Positions 1-10,960 are shown, counted from the stretch's first letter. The stretch: DNA of 64,000 nt from Macrothele yani (GCA_039090855.1 CM076991.1:72667349-72731348), one strand, 5' to 3'. The notes: generated from the letters alone by a model not told the origin. A program made the numbers and translations.

Positions 1-560
1 CTTTGAAATTCACGGAAGAAAAGATTCATTAGTTTAAATGCACTAATTTTATCTCAGAATTTCTGCTGTGCTTAGAAGTAACAGTCTATAAACCTTTCGT
101 AATACCATAATAACACACGGAGTTACATTTCAGCATCACAAAAATCGAGCACTTAATTTAGTAAAATAGATGAACTCTCAACACGTTTTTCTCTCTCGCA
201 TAGGACCACTATGTAAGACACCCATGAGAATCTTAACAAAGGGATATTATCGGAACTTTCAAATTTTCAAACCCTTCAGCGTTTAAAATTAATTTCAAAA
301 ATACGCTAATCTAATATCTTATTGAATTTAACGTTGATCATTTTATATTTGGTGTGGGCAGCAGTTCATGCCGAACTGCTTTCTGCATTTTCATCCGTCA
401 TGCTTGCTTCATGTCCTCATACAATAGTGTTAGACCAATCGTTACGAAACATATTTATTCTAGTTTGACCAATCGTTCATACGCTTATATGAAACAGCCG
501 TCTGGGCTCATGAAAGCGTCCTAAATGGAAGCCATCCTAGTGGCAGATCGGCCAGGGCAT
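1..560. other. AT-rich intergenic sequence, no gene seen
   Basis: No open reading frame with recognisable protein similarity, no splice-site-bounded exon and no repeat structure is seen here. The base composition is AT-rich, like the rest of the window. Confidence 0.5.
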
Positions 561-712
561 GAACTTTTGAATCGCCCGCGTTTAGTTCCCGGTCCGATTC
601 TGGATAAGGCATATTTGGTGAATTTGTCTTATCTTTGGTTCCTCAGCTGCTCATGGGGATCGTTAAAATCTGAAACAAAAAGAAGGCCAGAGAGATATGA
701 AACAAGAACACA
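560..712 (+). repeat. Degraded tRNA-derived SINE (3' part)
   Basis: The segment matches the body and tail of the SINE family seen better at 43655-43880. It has the word 'aaggcat' followed by 'ttgtcttat', then a 'tggttcctca' stretch, then a 'tcgttaaa' 3' motif and an A-rich end. The tRNA-like head (A box) is not clear, so this is probably a diverged or truncated copy. Any open frame across it is not a gene. Confidence 0.4.
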
Positions 713-2157
713 GTTTAAAAAGAGTTTGGTTAATGACAGTTTAAATGAGAATTGTTAATCATAAAGGGGCACAGACGTTATCTACGACGTTAATAAATAT
801 TTTCCTTGACGCAGATCCGTGGTTTTGGAGTGTTATGTGCTATATCACGTGTAAAAGTGTAACGCTTCAGACATGTACATACTTACGTAAATATAGCCAA
901 ATGTAGAGTAATTGCTCTATTTTTCAGCATCAATACAAGCCAAATCGCATGAAATACCAAACATCATTAAAAAGATGGCAGTTTCCTAATAATTAGTATT
1001 TTATCTTTTTTATGCAATAGGCAGAATAATATGTACAACTCACATAAAAGAGACAATAACAAATACAGCTGGAGAATTATTTGCTCAGTCGATGTAGGAG
1101 TATTACAAAAATAGAGATTTGTGGGATACCAGTTACTTGTTTGTTTTTCCTGAGAAGAGCTCTTCCTTCTACACCGTGATCGCTTCACGCAGAGTTCAAT
1201 ATTCTGTTTCTTCTTTGTCCTACTAAAAATTACACGAGGAGAGCTCATCACAGCACACAAAATGTTATTGGTTAACAGATACTCGCTGCGATCACGTGTA
1301 CAGTTGTGCACTTCGAAATAGGTACAGCAGAAGAATCATACTTGCAACTCGTGAAAGTTAGGGATCCTGAGGTCGAGTCCCCAGTGAAGCACAGCAGGTG
1401 TGAAACAGCGAACTTTAACTGCTGCCTCCTTGCAAAACATAACATTTTATGCATTTTCCTCAACAATTTGAAAGCATGAAATGATTTATTTATGAGCAAA
1501 TTCTTACTGTAATTTCTATTCAGAAGGTCATGTGGAATTGGTTGACAGTTATAAGTATTTTTCACACTACATACACAATGAAAGATTGTTTTCATACTGA
1601 GGTTCTTTGGGTAAACAGTAATGTCAGCATGCATCTAGAGAATTGGTGCTTAATAAACTTTCATTTGTAAACAGCGTAGAATATAGACAAATATATATAT
1701 ATATATATAAGTGCCTGATGATCAGTGAAAGTTGCCACCAATTGCAGCGTCGACTTTCACAACGTGTTTGACGGAGGATCTGTGAGTTCCTTCTGTCACT
1801 GGATAAAAGACTTTACATTTTCTAATTACTTGATTCTGTAGACTTGGAATTCATTCTGATGGACAACAACATCAGCTTGCATGGAAGTCAAATACCTCGA
1901 AGGTAAGAATGTTCAAACTGCGTATACTGGCCTGACAGATTACCATTCTCTCGCTCTCAATCCCTCTCCCCCTCTCTGTATTGGGTATATACCCTAAGAG
2001 GATAGAAATCATGGGTACCTGGTTCTTGGGCAGCGAGATGCTGTTACTCCTCTCGCTAGTGGACGAACCCACTGCTTGGCAGGTATACACGTAGGTAGGA
2101 GGACATCACTAAATTCACGTAGATGATATTCAGTAATTCGATATCAGTATGGATATA
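713..2157. other. Intergenic, no gene recognised; (TA)n microsatellite at about 1692-1710
   Basis: Only short open frames without recognisable protein similarity are present. A short (TA)n run lies near 1692-1710. The piece at about 1365-1400 has a weak tRNA B-box-like word (aggtcgagtcc), but no complete tRNA or SINE can be built around it. Confidence 0.4.
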
Positions 2158-3156
2158 TTAGGTGTACAAATAAGTTTTAAAGCGTTTTAAGACAATGCAA
2201 CATGTAATTTGAGAGAAAAAAAACAGTACCTTTACGAATTAAAATCTGCGCCGCTATTATCTATCACCTTCCGCCATTGGTCTGGCAGCTGACGGATTCC
2301 AGCCTTCGTCGTATGACGCGATGATGTTTTGCACTTCGTCACATGTCCGGAATCAGCAGTAACAGTTTAACAGTTTGACCCTGTTCAAATAGTTCATAAT
2401 AGAGCACATCCTTCATACCCCACCCGATGCTCAGCAGAACTTTCTTGGAGTGAATATTGTGTTTCGGTGTCGAAGTCGTTGCTTCACTGGGGTCTAACCA
2501 GTGTTTTTTGCGTTTGGGATTGTCGTACCATATCCACTTTTCATCACCCGTAAAGATTTTCCACAGGAAAGACATTCTGTGTTGTTTATTCAACAGATTC
2601 AAACACTTCATGACACGCTCATCCTTGTTCCTCTGGCTCAGGTCATGTGGCACCCATTTTTCTTCTGAATCCTTCCCATTGCGCGTAAGCGATTGGAAAT
2701 GGTTTGTTGAGGTACCCTCAGTTGTTCAGCTAGTTGTTTTTGCATTTGAGACGAGTCTTCATCCAGCAGTTCCTCATGTGCAACCTTCTGCGGGCGCGGT
2801 TACGTTCTCGATCGCTAACATCAAAATCACCTGCTTTAAACCGTCAAAACAAAAAATCACACGTGCTTTTCGATACAATATTCTCCCCCAGAATAGAACA
2901 GATTGATGCACATGCTTTTGCAGTACTTTTTCCTTGATGAAATCGTAACGAATGTAGTGTCGAATAAATGCAGTATCGCTTGCCATCTTTCACCTACCGA
3001 TGTGCAAGTGCGTTTGACTGTTGGACAAACTTCTGTGTCACATTTTATACGCTGGACCAGTTACACTCACATGACAGCAACGCGGGGAATGTCGGATATG
3101 TAAATTAGCGGCATACGTCACACAAAAAACGCTTCGAAACTTATTTGTACACCTAA
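2158..3156 (-). mobile_element. mariner element, copy 1, internally deleted
   Basis: The ends are terminal inverted repeats beginning ttaggtgtacaaataagttt, flanked on both sides by the TA dinucleotide that is the Tc1/mariner target duplication. The 999-bp length is short for mariner (about 1.3 kb). The transposase region lacks the segment that should hold the second and third catalytic aspartates. A sister copy with the same terminal repeats lies at 47293-49349. The right end directly abuts Tc1 transposase sequence at 3159, so this element may have inserted into that Tc1 near its start codon. Confidence 0.9.
2240..2986 (-). pseudogene. mariner transposase remnant
   Basis: Reading on the minus strand from an ATG at 2986, the N-terminal part matches a mariner transposase DNA-binding region. 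The frame is then lost. The catalytic domain resumes with TGDEKWIWYDNPKRK, which contains the first catalytic aspartate, then reads through VLLSIGWGMKDVLYYEL and breaks. The region of the second aspartate (LHDNA) and third aspartate (PSD) is deleted. C-terminal sequence (a DEVQ-like stretch) is still detectable near 2250-2340 in another frame. It is inactive. The mariner (DD34D) assignment is secure; the subfamily is not settled. Confidence 0.85.
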
Positions 3157-3158
3157 TA

Positions 3159-4230
3159 CGTCGTGAGTTTACAGAGTTTGAAAGAGGGATGATAGTGGGT
3201 GTTCGACATAATGGTCCCTCTATCGCCGAGGTGGAACAGGAATTGCACTTGTTGGAGAGTATCAAGATTGGTTCGGGGATACGCCGTTTCCGTAATAACA
3301 TCACATTTTGGACAGCGCTGTAGGAGGAGAAAGGTGGTGGATGAACCCGGCCATCGCTTTCTGTCACGTATAGGAGAACGACACTGGTACAAATCACCAC
3401 CGACTTCAACGAGACATGTACAAGAAACGTCTACACCAAGACCATCAATCGATCATTAACTGCAGAAGGCTACGGTAACTGCCAACACACCAGAGTCTCA
3501 TTGCTAACGCCACATCACCGAACTGTACACCTTAGGTGGGTTGAAGATCATCGGCACTGGACCTCGGATGATTGGAGATGGATCTTCTGGTCCGATGAGT
3601 CCCGTTTACAGTTATTTCGTATAAATGAGAGGGCGTGAATTTGGCGGAAGCCGCACGAAGCTATGGACTCGGCATGTAAACAAGGAATTGTTCAGGCTGG
3701 CGGAGGCTCGGTTATGATCTGGGACGGGTACAACTAGCACACGTTGGGACCTCTGGTACGTCTAGATGCATATCTGAACTGTCCACACGATGTGTTCATC
3801 TTTGCTGACCATTTGCATACGTTCATGATTATCATACAACCACAGGGCAATTAATCTTATAGCAGGATAATGCACCTCGCCACAGAACCGTGGTGACTAA
3901 AATAAGATTAGAAAAGAATTCCGTAGAAGTTACCACCCTGGAATGGCCACTTTTCATCACCCGTAAAGATCCACAGGAAAGACATTCTGTGTCTTTCATA
4001 ATCTTTCAGGATAACCCGTGTAAATCCTTGGTATGCTGCGTGAAGATCCATTTGAGCCTTGGATTCTCCAACGAGGGATGCGACGGAATTATAGACAGTG
4101 GTGCAGCAAACTTGGGTGGAGACACCTGCTTTCGTGACCTAGTGGGATCAATGCCTAACCGTGTGATTGCCCTTATCTGGGAGAAAGGTGGGCCTGCCTC
4201 CCTTACTAGGTTAGTATCCATTGATTTCTG
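3159..4230 (+). pseudogene. Tc1-like transposase pseudogene with a patch of mariner sequence inside
   Basis: The sequence reads REFTEFERGMIVGVRHNG at its start (Tc1 helix-turn-helix), then HRHWTSDDWRWIFWSDESR with the first catalytic aspartate, then a degraded GGGSVMIW block. The last part, FRDLVGSMPNRVIALI near 4125-4185, is the conserved Tc1 C-terminus. Several stops and frameshifts interrupt it. At 3947-3992, where the segment leading to NPIEH should follow TLEWP, there is a 46-bp patch matching mariner copy 1 at 2534-2583. No convincing right terminal repeat was found. The left end was either lost or lies beyond the mariner at 2158-3156. Confidence 0.8.
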
Positions 4231-4527
4231 TCCACTCAGTGTATATCTGGGGTACTTTTAGAATACACACAGTTTCATCTCATGCCCTAAAGACTCGTTA
4301 AATTTAGACAGACCCTCTGCAGTGATTGACTTGACTACTTTGAGAACTGTTTGGACACAGTATTAATTTTGTAAGGAGAAACAGCCAGTCATATAATGCT
4401 GTTTTGGGAGAGTCAGCGCTTCTTTTTAGTATGAGTTTTGACTCACTTAGTTGAACCTGTTTTTGTTGTTTCATGTAAACATCATAACTAAAGATAGCAC
4501 TACTGCTTTTGCAGTGCTTTTTGTTCG
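4231..4527. other. Intergenic, nothing recognised
   Basis: No exon, repeat or RNA gene is apparent. Confidence 0.4.
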
Positions 4528-4722
4528 AGGTTTAACGACTGCAGAGAGCATCCAAGGCTGTAAACATTGTCCCATTCCTAATTTGAGGCAACTGGTTCTG
4601 ATGAGGAAAGAACCATCACCATAGGACCAGCACAACTCTCGTGCCTCCCTTGGATTCGAACCCGGACCCAGCTCAAAAAGTTAGCCAGTAGTCCGCACTT
4701 CTGTTCACCAGGGCGCCAATAT
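4528..4722 (-). repeat. tRNA-derived SINE, minus strand
   Basis: On the minus strand the copy begins ggcgccctggtg (diverged tRNA-like head), carries a clear pol III B box (ggttcgaatcc), then 'gaggcac', an 'aaccagttgcc' block, an 'aattagg' block and the 3' motif 'tcgttaaac'. This order matches the copies at 6600, 27594, 30540 and 43655. Confidence 0.75.
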
Positions 4723-5246
4723 TTATCCTTATATATAATGTAAACACATTTATATTAATTTTCATAGAAGCTATAAAGAAACGTTTGAGAAATCGTCCGT
4801 TTTGAAATAACGCAGAAGAACACAAAGGGTATATCTTTAAGGGTGGACCCTGTTATATTGAATTTTTGTATCTGTGAACGCATGTTTCTTTAGTTTCGCA
4901 GGCATTGCTTCACCGAACTTTTACTCTTCGCTGAAACAAACTTTCTCTCTCCCAAAACCTATAGATTTTCTTCTGCTTTTCGACGAAATCACAAATTCTT
5001 TGTAGGTGAAATGAATTTGGTTCTGGGGTTATTCCAACAGTGTGATTGAAATTACCTTTATGTGCTTCACGAAAATGCTTGTTGAATTTTCCGACTTTGT
5101 CCACTGTTTGAATTTCTATTTGGCTAAAGTTTTCATTGGAGGGGGGGGTCTTTCTCAGTTAATGTTATGCATGCATATGAGAGCTTATTTGAAAATAGTA
5201 TAAGCATCGCATTAATTGCTCAGAGCCTCAGAGGTGGGTATGTTCA
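4723..5246. other. Intergenic, nothing recognised
   Basis: The 64-codon minus-strand frame at 4910-5104 has no recognisable similarity and no splice context. Confidence 0.4.
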
Positions 5247-5313
5247 AATATATGTGACGTGCCTGCCCCGCAGGCCAGACACGATATAAAGGCAGATAGC
5301 AGCGATAACGAAC

Positions 5314-5385
5314 GTCCGCGTAGCTCAATTGGTAGAGCGACTTATTCCGGAATGAGGGGACCCGGGTTCGAGCACCGGCGTAGAC
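5314..5385 (+). tRNA. tRNA-like sequence (probably pseudo-tRNA), unit 1
   Basis: The 72-nt length fits a tRNA. There is a D arm with pairing gctc/gagc around aattggta (A box 'tagctcaattgg'), a T arm with ttcgagc (B box) and acceptor ends gtccgcg and cgtagac that pair with one mismatch. The anticodon arm pairs best as cttat/atgag, which leaves a 6-nt loop (tccgga) rather than 7, so it is not a standard functional tRNA. A TATA-like word (atataaa) lies about 25 nt upstream. Confidence 0.5.
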
Positions 5386-5738
5386 AAAAATGGCGGAGAA
5401 ATTTACTTCGTTATAGTGACGCCCGAACTTTCCGGATGACCCGGCCGTTCAAAATCTCGCAATGGTGTGATGTTTTTTCCACACCGCGATATAGGAAAAA
5501 TCAAAGAATCCCTTCTCCAGCGCTTCGAAAAATACAAAAGTGTGTGATGTTGCATTCCACACACTAGATTGACTGGGAGTTCTCAAGTGCACGTTCTACA
5601 GCGGATGGCTGCCTGCAACGATTCATGGTCACGGCTGACCCGTGAGCCATGCCCCCGGCCCTCTTTCGGGGGAGGAGATGTGACGTGCCTGCCAGCAGGA
5701 CGCACACGACATAAAAGCAGATAGCAATCAGAACGGAC

Positions 5739-5810
5739 GTCCGCGTAGTTCAGTTGGTAGAGTGACTTATTCCGGAATGAGGGGACCCGAGTTCGAGCCC
5801 TGGCGTGGAC
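5739..5810 (+). tRNA. tRNA-like sequence (probably pseudo-tRNA), unit 2
   Basis: This is the 72-nt counterpart of the unit at 5314. The acceptor strands gtccgcg and cgtggac pair over all seven positions, allowing one G-T wobble, and the B box is gttcgagcc. The D stem has lost one pair (gttc/gagt). The anticodon region is identical to unit 1 (cttat tccgga atgag), again with a 6-nt loop. Confidence 0.5.
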
Positions 5811-5830
5811 AAAAAATGACGGGGAAATTT

Positions 5831-6599
5831 ACTTCGTTAAACATAACAATATCGTAAGATTTGTTAGTTTCTTGGGACGACAAATATGGAACGCATTTTT
5901 TATTGGCTTTACTTTTTATTTTATCTTCTATTTCTCAGAAACGTAGGAAACACGAAAATTTTAGTTTTACCATTTTTGTGTTTCGAACTTAACTGCAGCA
6001 TTCGTCCGTAGAGGCACTATTTATGTATACATCATAAATTAAAACCTGTTGCTTACTCTACATTGCCTTGGATCTGAGTTTCACTTTTGTTCAAAAGACG
6101 AATTTTTTTTTTAATTTTGAACAGACGGTTCTTGAGCTTTAGGAATATTCATTTAGAGCTAAGTCTTAGCTTTATGAATGAAAAGATTTATCAAAAGAAA
6201 TCAATACGTAAAATTTCTGGAAAAACATTTTATCTACTGGTGCCCCAAGCCCTTATATGTACTCTGGATGTGTTAGCAGTCCATAAACTGTTCTTTAACA
6301 GAGCACCTCAGTAAACCCTAACGCAAAACTAGACTTAAATACTAAATATGTTTTGAACTAACCCAGCTGATGGAAGTGATAATTTAGAAATTTCAAACTA
6401 TATGTATATGCTCCCAAAATATGACCATATCATTCAAACTTTGCATTTCAGGATCGAAACAGATCAAACCTTTAATTAAAAAAAATCATTTTCAGTCAAG
6501 ATTAACCGCGGTAAATAAATGCCGGTGAGCTAAAAACTATGAACGTAGGAATGACGACAATCACGGAGCTGCTACTACATATAATGCATCTACAAAATA
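5831..6599. other. Intergenic, nothing recognised
   Basis: AT-rich sequence with no coding or repeat signal that I can support. Confidence 0.4.
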
Positions 6600-6990
6600 C
6601 CCTCAAACCACCATGGTAACCAAGTGGTCTGAGGTGCTGTCCTCTGACCATTCGTCCGAGATGGTTTCACACTAGAGTCCCGGATGGGACATTAGTGGTG
6701 TTTGTAGCGCTGGATTCCGACCATTTGTCTGATAGCGCTGGATTCCAACCATTTGTCTGATAGCGCTAGATTCCGACCTTTTGTCTGATAGCGCTGGATT
6801 CCGACCATTTGTTCAAGATGGACCGGGCTCGAATTCCGATGAGGCATAGGTGGTGGGTTTGCCTGATGCGTTGTACCTGTCTCCAACCTGGAACCAGTGG
6901 CCCTACCTTAGGGACCGGGGGCCTGTTTATTACCCATAGATCTGCACATGGTGGTCGTTAAACTTCGAAACAAAATTTAAATGCTCTTAA
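6600..6990 (+). repeat. tRNA-derived SINE with internal 28-bp tandem expansion
   Basis: The head is a diverged A box (tggtaaccaagtggtctgag). The middle has 'ctgaccattcgtccgagatgg', and the B box is degraded (ctcgaattccga). The body has 'gaggcataggtggtg', 'ctggaaccagtggccctacc' and the 3' motif 'tggtcgttaaacttc'. Between the two halves, at about 6706-6817, four copies of a 28-bp unit beginning agcgctggattccgacc are inserted. Other copies in the window lack this expansion. Confidence 0.75.
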
Positions 6991-8131
6991 AAATACGTGG
7001 GATTAAGCTATTTATTTTTTTAATTTTCTAGATTTAATTTTTCGAAAAATCGAGTTGTGGGTTTTCATTTTCGGTGCTTAAAGACCCCCAGTGAACACCT
7101 AAGTTCATATAACATTTACATTTCTGGTATCCAGAGCTTGCGTGAAGTTGTTGACTTCATTGGCCTGGTGGTAACTTTGAGCCGTAAGACTGTCGCTTCC
7201 TATTCCGGCTTACTAAACAACAGGCGTCATCAAGGACCATCACCGGAAGGAATGGTAAGCAATCATCCTGTATTACCAAACCCTTGCTGTAGTAATTGTT
7301 TTGCTTGCAATGCCTGCCAAAATTCGCAAGTTTCTTTTATGCTCACCCATATACAATCAATTGGGTTCCGGTAGTATAAGTCATGCTCCTCATGGTCAGT
7401 AACGACGTTATCGGTTAGATTACCAGTGTCATCCTCATGTAGGATGGATAATTAGTAACTCAGATGGTCCCACCATTAAAATACGGTGCAACTTCCCTTA
7501 AGAAATCTAAATAACAAATATTTGTTACGTTAACTTTTGGGCTTAGTGCCATTCAGTGACTCCGTGAATAAATATGCACGGCAATGAGTGTCACACCATT
7601 TTTTATTTACTGCTTGGTAGCAGTTTCTTTTAACTACAAGAGACATATAAGTTCTCAAGACGACCTCTTAAGAACTCATATGAATCATAACACAACCACA
7701 TCCCAAACAATGAGACTGGGTCGCCTATGTAAGAAATCCAGTGTCATTTTGGTCACTAATTAGGCGACCAGCAACGTATTTGAAAATTTAATGCCGGATT
7801 TTAGACACTTTAAGTCATTGCAATTTAGGCCCCAAAGTTTCCACGGAGCCGTAGTCTGAGTAATAAAACTGGTGCCGTGACCAGGATTTTCCGACGTTAG
7901 GGGACAATGAAAAATGAAATGAGAAGTACAACTTATCCACCGTATCCTTAGTTAATTAAGGAGTGAAACAATATTCCCGAAAAATACGAAGTTTTTACGA
8001 GGCAACATAGGTAAAGAAGTCATAAAAAACTATGAACTTCGAAGAAGAGTTATGACAAGACGGACACTACTTGGCTGCTGTGGCTTTTAAGGAAGAAATA
8101 GATGCAAAAAAGCCACGCATCAGTTTTCTAT
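6991..8131. other. Intergenic; imperfect hairpin at 7644-7682
   Basis: No gene is recognised. The 105-codon frame at 7057-7374 has no similarity I can name. A hairpin with arms 7644-7659 and 7667-7682 (14 of 16 pairs, loop 7 nt) is visible. Confidence 0.35.
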
Positions 8132-8133
8132 TA

Positions 8134-9345
8134 CACTATCAACCAATAAGTAATTGGACACCCCTGCAATCGAAGATATCTGCGGTTCTGATACACGTCA
8201 CGGCCACCGCCGTTAAATATCGTGTGGGAAACAACAACACAACATGCAAGATGACACGCATTTCGGAGCTCTTTGATTTCGAGAAAGGTGTAATCGTCGG
8301 GTATCATAGAAATGGCTGATCCATACGTGACATATCCAACGAGTTGAAGTACCCAAAATCGACAGTGACCTACGTGATTGGCAAGTGGAAGATGAGAGGT
8401 GACTGTCGGAATGTGCTCCGACCCGGCAGACCCACAAAACTGGGAGTTAGAGACCGACGGGTGCTGGCCAGAGAAATTCGGAAGAATCGCACCAAATCGA
8501 TGGGCCACATCCGCGAGGAGTTTCAACAGGCATCCGGGAGTGCTCTTTCGATTAATACCATCCGTAAGGAAGCCCATCTGCTTGGTTATCATGGGCGTGC
8601 TGCCGCCCACAAGCCTTTGATCACCAAGTCCATTAGCGCTGCTTGGCTAACGTGGTGCAAAGAACGTCGACAGTGAACCGTTGAGCAGTGGAAACGAGTT
8701 CTCTGGAACGACGAATCAAGCTTCACCCTCTACCGTTCGGATGGCAGGTTCTGGGTTTGACGTCTGCCTGGAGAACGCCTCCTGCCGGAATGTATTGTAC
8801 CAACTGTGAAGTTTGGCGGCTGTGGAGTTATGCTATGGGGGTGTTTCTCCTGGTATGGTACGGGACCCTTGGTAGCAATTACTGGTAGACTCAACGGCGA
8901 GACCTACTGCACGATTTTGGATGACCATGCGCATCCTACGTTGTGGCAGTTTTACGGGGTGGACCCATGTTACTTTCAGGATGACAATGTCACCTGTCAT
9001 GTTGCGAGGTCTACCATGGCTTGGTATCGTGACAGTGGGGTTAATCCAATGGACTGGCCTGCGCAGAGCCTGGACCTTAACCCTATCGAGCACCTCTGGG
9101 ACGAGTTGGAGCGTCGACTTAAGGGGTGCCCCCACCGTCCGAAATCGGTGAAGGAATTGACCTGTCTTCTCCAAGCTGAGTGGAAGAAAATACCACTAGC
9201 CGTCGAACAACGCCTGGTTGAGAGTATGCCCCGGATGGTCGCAGCTGTAATCGCCGCTCGTGGAGGCTCCACCAACTATTGAAGGTGAATAAATTTCGTT
9301 TTCCTTTGCTATCACAGGTGTCCAATTGCTTGTTGGTAGATAGTG
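8134..9345 (+). mobile_element. Tc1-like element, full length
   Basis: Terminal inverted repeats start cactatcaaccaataagtaa on the left. The right end is the complement, with three differences over the first 20 bp. TA duplications lie at 8132-8133 and 9346-9347. At 1212 bp the element contains one transposase frame and little else. It is related to the element at 51415-52633 (shared RPGRPTKL and HKPLITK motifs) but has different ends. Confidence 0.95.
8251..9282 (+). pseudogene. Tc1-like DD34E transposase, three premature stops
   Basis: The frame from ATG 8251 to the stop at 9280-9282 is about 343 codons, the normal Tc1 length, with no frameshift. The N-terminal paired-type helix-turn-helix covers roughly residues 1-110 and includes the GRPTKL motif between its two subdomains. 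The catalytic residues are all present: D in WNDES (near 8710), D in FQDDN (near 8983), and E in NPIEHLWD, with exactly 34 residues between the last two. Three TGA stops interrupt it (8317-8319, near 8674-8676, and after FWV near 8757). Each is explainable by a single C-to-T or G-to-A change at an Arg or Trp codon. It is therefore a young, point-mutated copy. Confidence 0.93.
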
Positions 9346-9420
9346 TATTTAAGATAAAAAAACATCTTGGTATGTTTTCACCCAGTTTATTAATACGGCG
9401 GACTGATGACTCTCAAACAC
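9346..9420. other. Intergenic, nothing recognised
   Basis: Short unique stretch between the Tc1 element and the repeat block. Confidence 0.3.
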
Positions 9421-10960
9421 CGGCCGTAATTTGCAGACCCTTAGTAGAAGTAATCACTAGTAATCAGCGGCGTCGCGTTCCCATTTAGGTTGGGTGTGCG
9501 CTGTTACCGGAAAAAACCACGCCAAAGTTTTGTTATGTTACCCGAGCTGAAAAATTTCCGCATTGATTTTGACATATAAAAGCACTTTGTTTATTCAGCG
9601 GTCGTTTAATAGAAAAAAGGATGAATTTTTGTTATCCCATCCTATATGGATAACAAAATTTCAAATTCTGTTTTTAAATCTGTGCTCATAAACACATCGA
9701 TTCGCACTGCGACGAAAAGGCAGGAAAACTGCAATTTCTGGCAGAACGTTGAATTGTATTTATGACTTCACGCGATTCCAAACGCAAACGTATGACCAGC
9801 AGTGCTTTTTTAGGTGCACACATCCTGGGAAGTTTTAGCCTCTTCGTTGAAACCGCAAGGAGATGAAAACGGGACCTACAGCGCCATCTGGAGTGCTTTG
9901 TATCACAGTTGCTTTACACGCGTCGAGTGTCCGCTGGCCAAGCAGCACCCCTACGGATGCGAATGTTACTATGTTTTGTTTACTCAACGAAGCGACGAAC
10001 TTTCTCCACTTTACGAAAACATTGTATAAGGGAATTAATTTTTAGTCACCACGCGAAGCCTTAGGACAAACGTTGGTGAGTTTTGTTATCCAAAAACATA
10101 ATACAACAGTAACTCGTATCACAACGTTGAATTGCGTTGCTCCATGGAATTGCAGGCGATGCTCTATTTAGCTAGCATACCCTGAGATATCAGCTGTAAT
10201 GTTTTAAACCACAAGGTCCTGAAAGCGTGACCTTCAGCTCCATCTAGGGAGCGCTTGTACCACAGTTGCTTAAGCATCGTCTGATTACAAGCGGTGCTCT
10301 ATTTAGCTAGCACACCCTGAGAGATCAGCTACAATGTTTGAAACCACAGGTAAATAAAGACGTGACATGCAGCGCTATCTAGGAAACGTTTGTGCCGCAG
10401 ATGCTTGAGCATGTCTTATGCTTTGTCGAGAAACCGCACACTCGACGATCTTAGCACAAACGCGATATGATTGCTGAACATATATAATATATAAACCGTA
10501 CACTCGACGATTTTAGCACAAACGCGATATGATTGCTGAACATATATAATATATAAACCGCACACTCGACGATCTTAGCACAAACGCGATATGATTGCTG
10601 AACATATATAATATATAAACCGCACACTCGACGATCTTAGCACAAACGCGATATGATTGCTGAACGAACCTACTTTTCTTAATGAAAACATTGTATAGGG
10701 GAATTAATTTTAACCACCACTCGTAGACTTAGGACAAACTCTGGCGAGTTTTATTAGATATAAATCCGAAAATGTAATATCGTTAATATAGGTTAAATAA
10801 ATTGCGTCTTTGTGTGGATGTGCGCCGCACACATAGCACACCCCGAATATTCTTCCCTGCTAGTAATCGTATATGTAACTTCACGTAATTTGCAGGTCCT
10901 TGATAAAAATAATTACTAGTAATCATAGATGTAACTAATCGTACAATCCACTGTGCAAAA
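9420..10960. repeat. Block of nested direct repeats
   Basis: Several repeats overlap here. The words 'cgtaatttgcag' plus 'actagtaatca' occur near 9427-9465 and again near 10885-10924. About 90 bp from 'gaaaacattgtata' near 10015 recurs near 10684. A unit of about 134 bp starting 'gctctatttagctagc' occurs at 10161 and 10295, with a diverged relative at about 9845-9935 ('aaccgcaaggagatgaaa'). A 62-bp repeat lies inside at 10433-10670. No coding region is credible here, although short frames exist. Confidence 0.7.
10433..10670. repeat. 62-bp tandem repeat, four copies
   Basis: The unit begins ctcgacgatcttagcacaaa at 10441, 10503, 10565 and 10627, an exact 62-bp step. Copies differ at one to three positions. 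Each ends in an alternating A/T stretch (catatataatatata). Confidence 0.95.

Larger units (their letters stand above)
5247..5830 (+). repeat. Tandem repeat with tRNA-like genes, locus 1 (period about 430 bp)
   Basis: Two successive units start with 'tgtgacgtgcctgcc' (about 5252 and 5680). Each leads, through an AT-rich 'ata(t)aaa' word, to a 72-nt tRNA-like sequence, followed by 'gacaaaaa' and 'aaatttacttcgtt'. The spacer contains repeated 'tgtgatg...ccacac' words and the run 'cagcgcttcgaaaa'. The same spacer words occur at 23.1-23.7 kb, so this is one repeat family at two loci. It could be a decayed tRNA gene array, or a satellite or SINE built from a tRNA. Confidence 0.75.

Noticed and set aside
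5314..5385. Functional tRNA gene
   Set aside because: The anticodon arm pairs only with a 6-nt loop and the unit is part of a tandem repeat, so a pseudo-tRNA is more likely.
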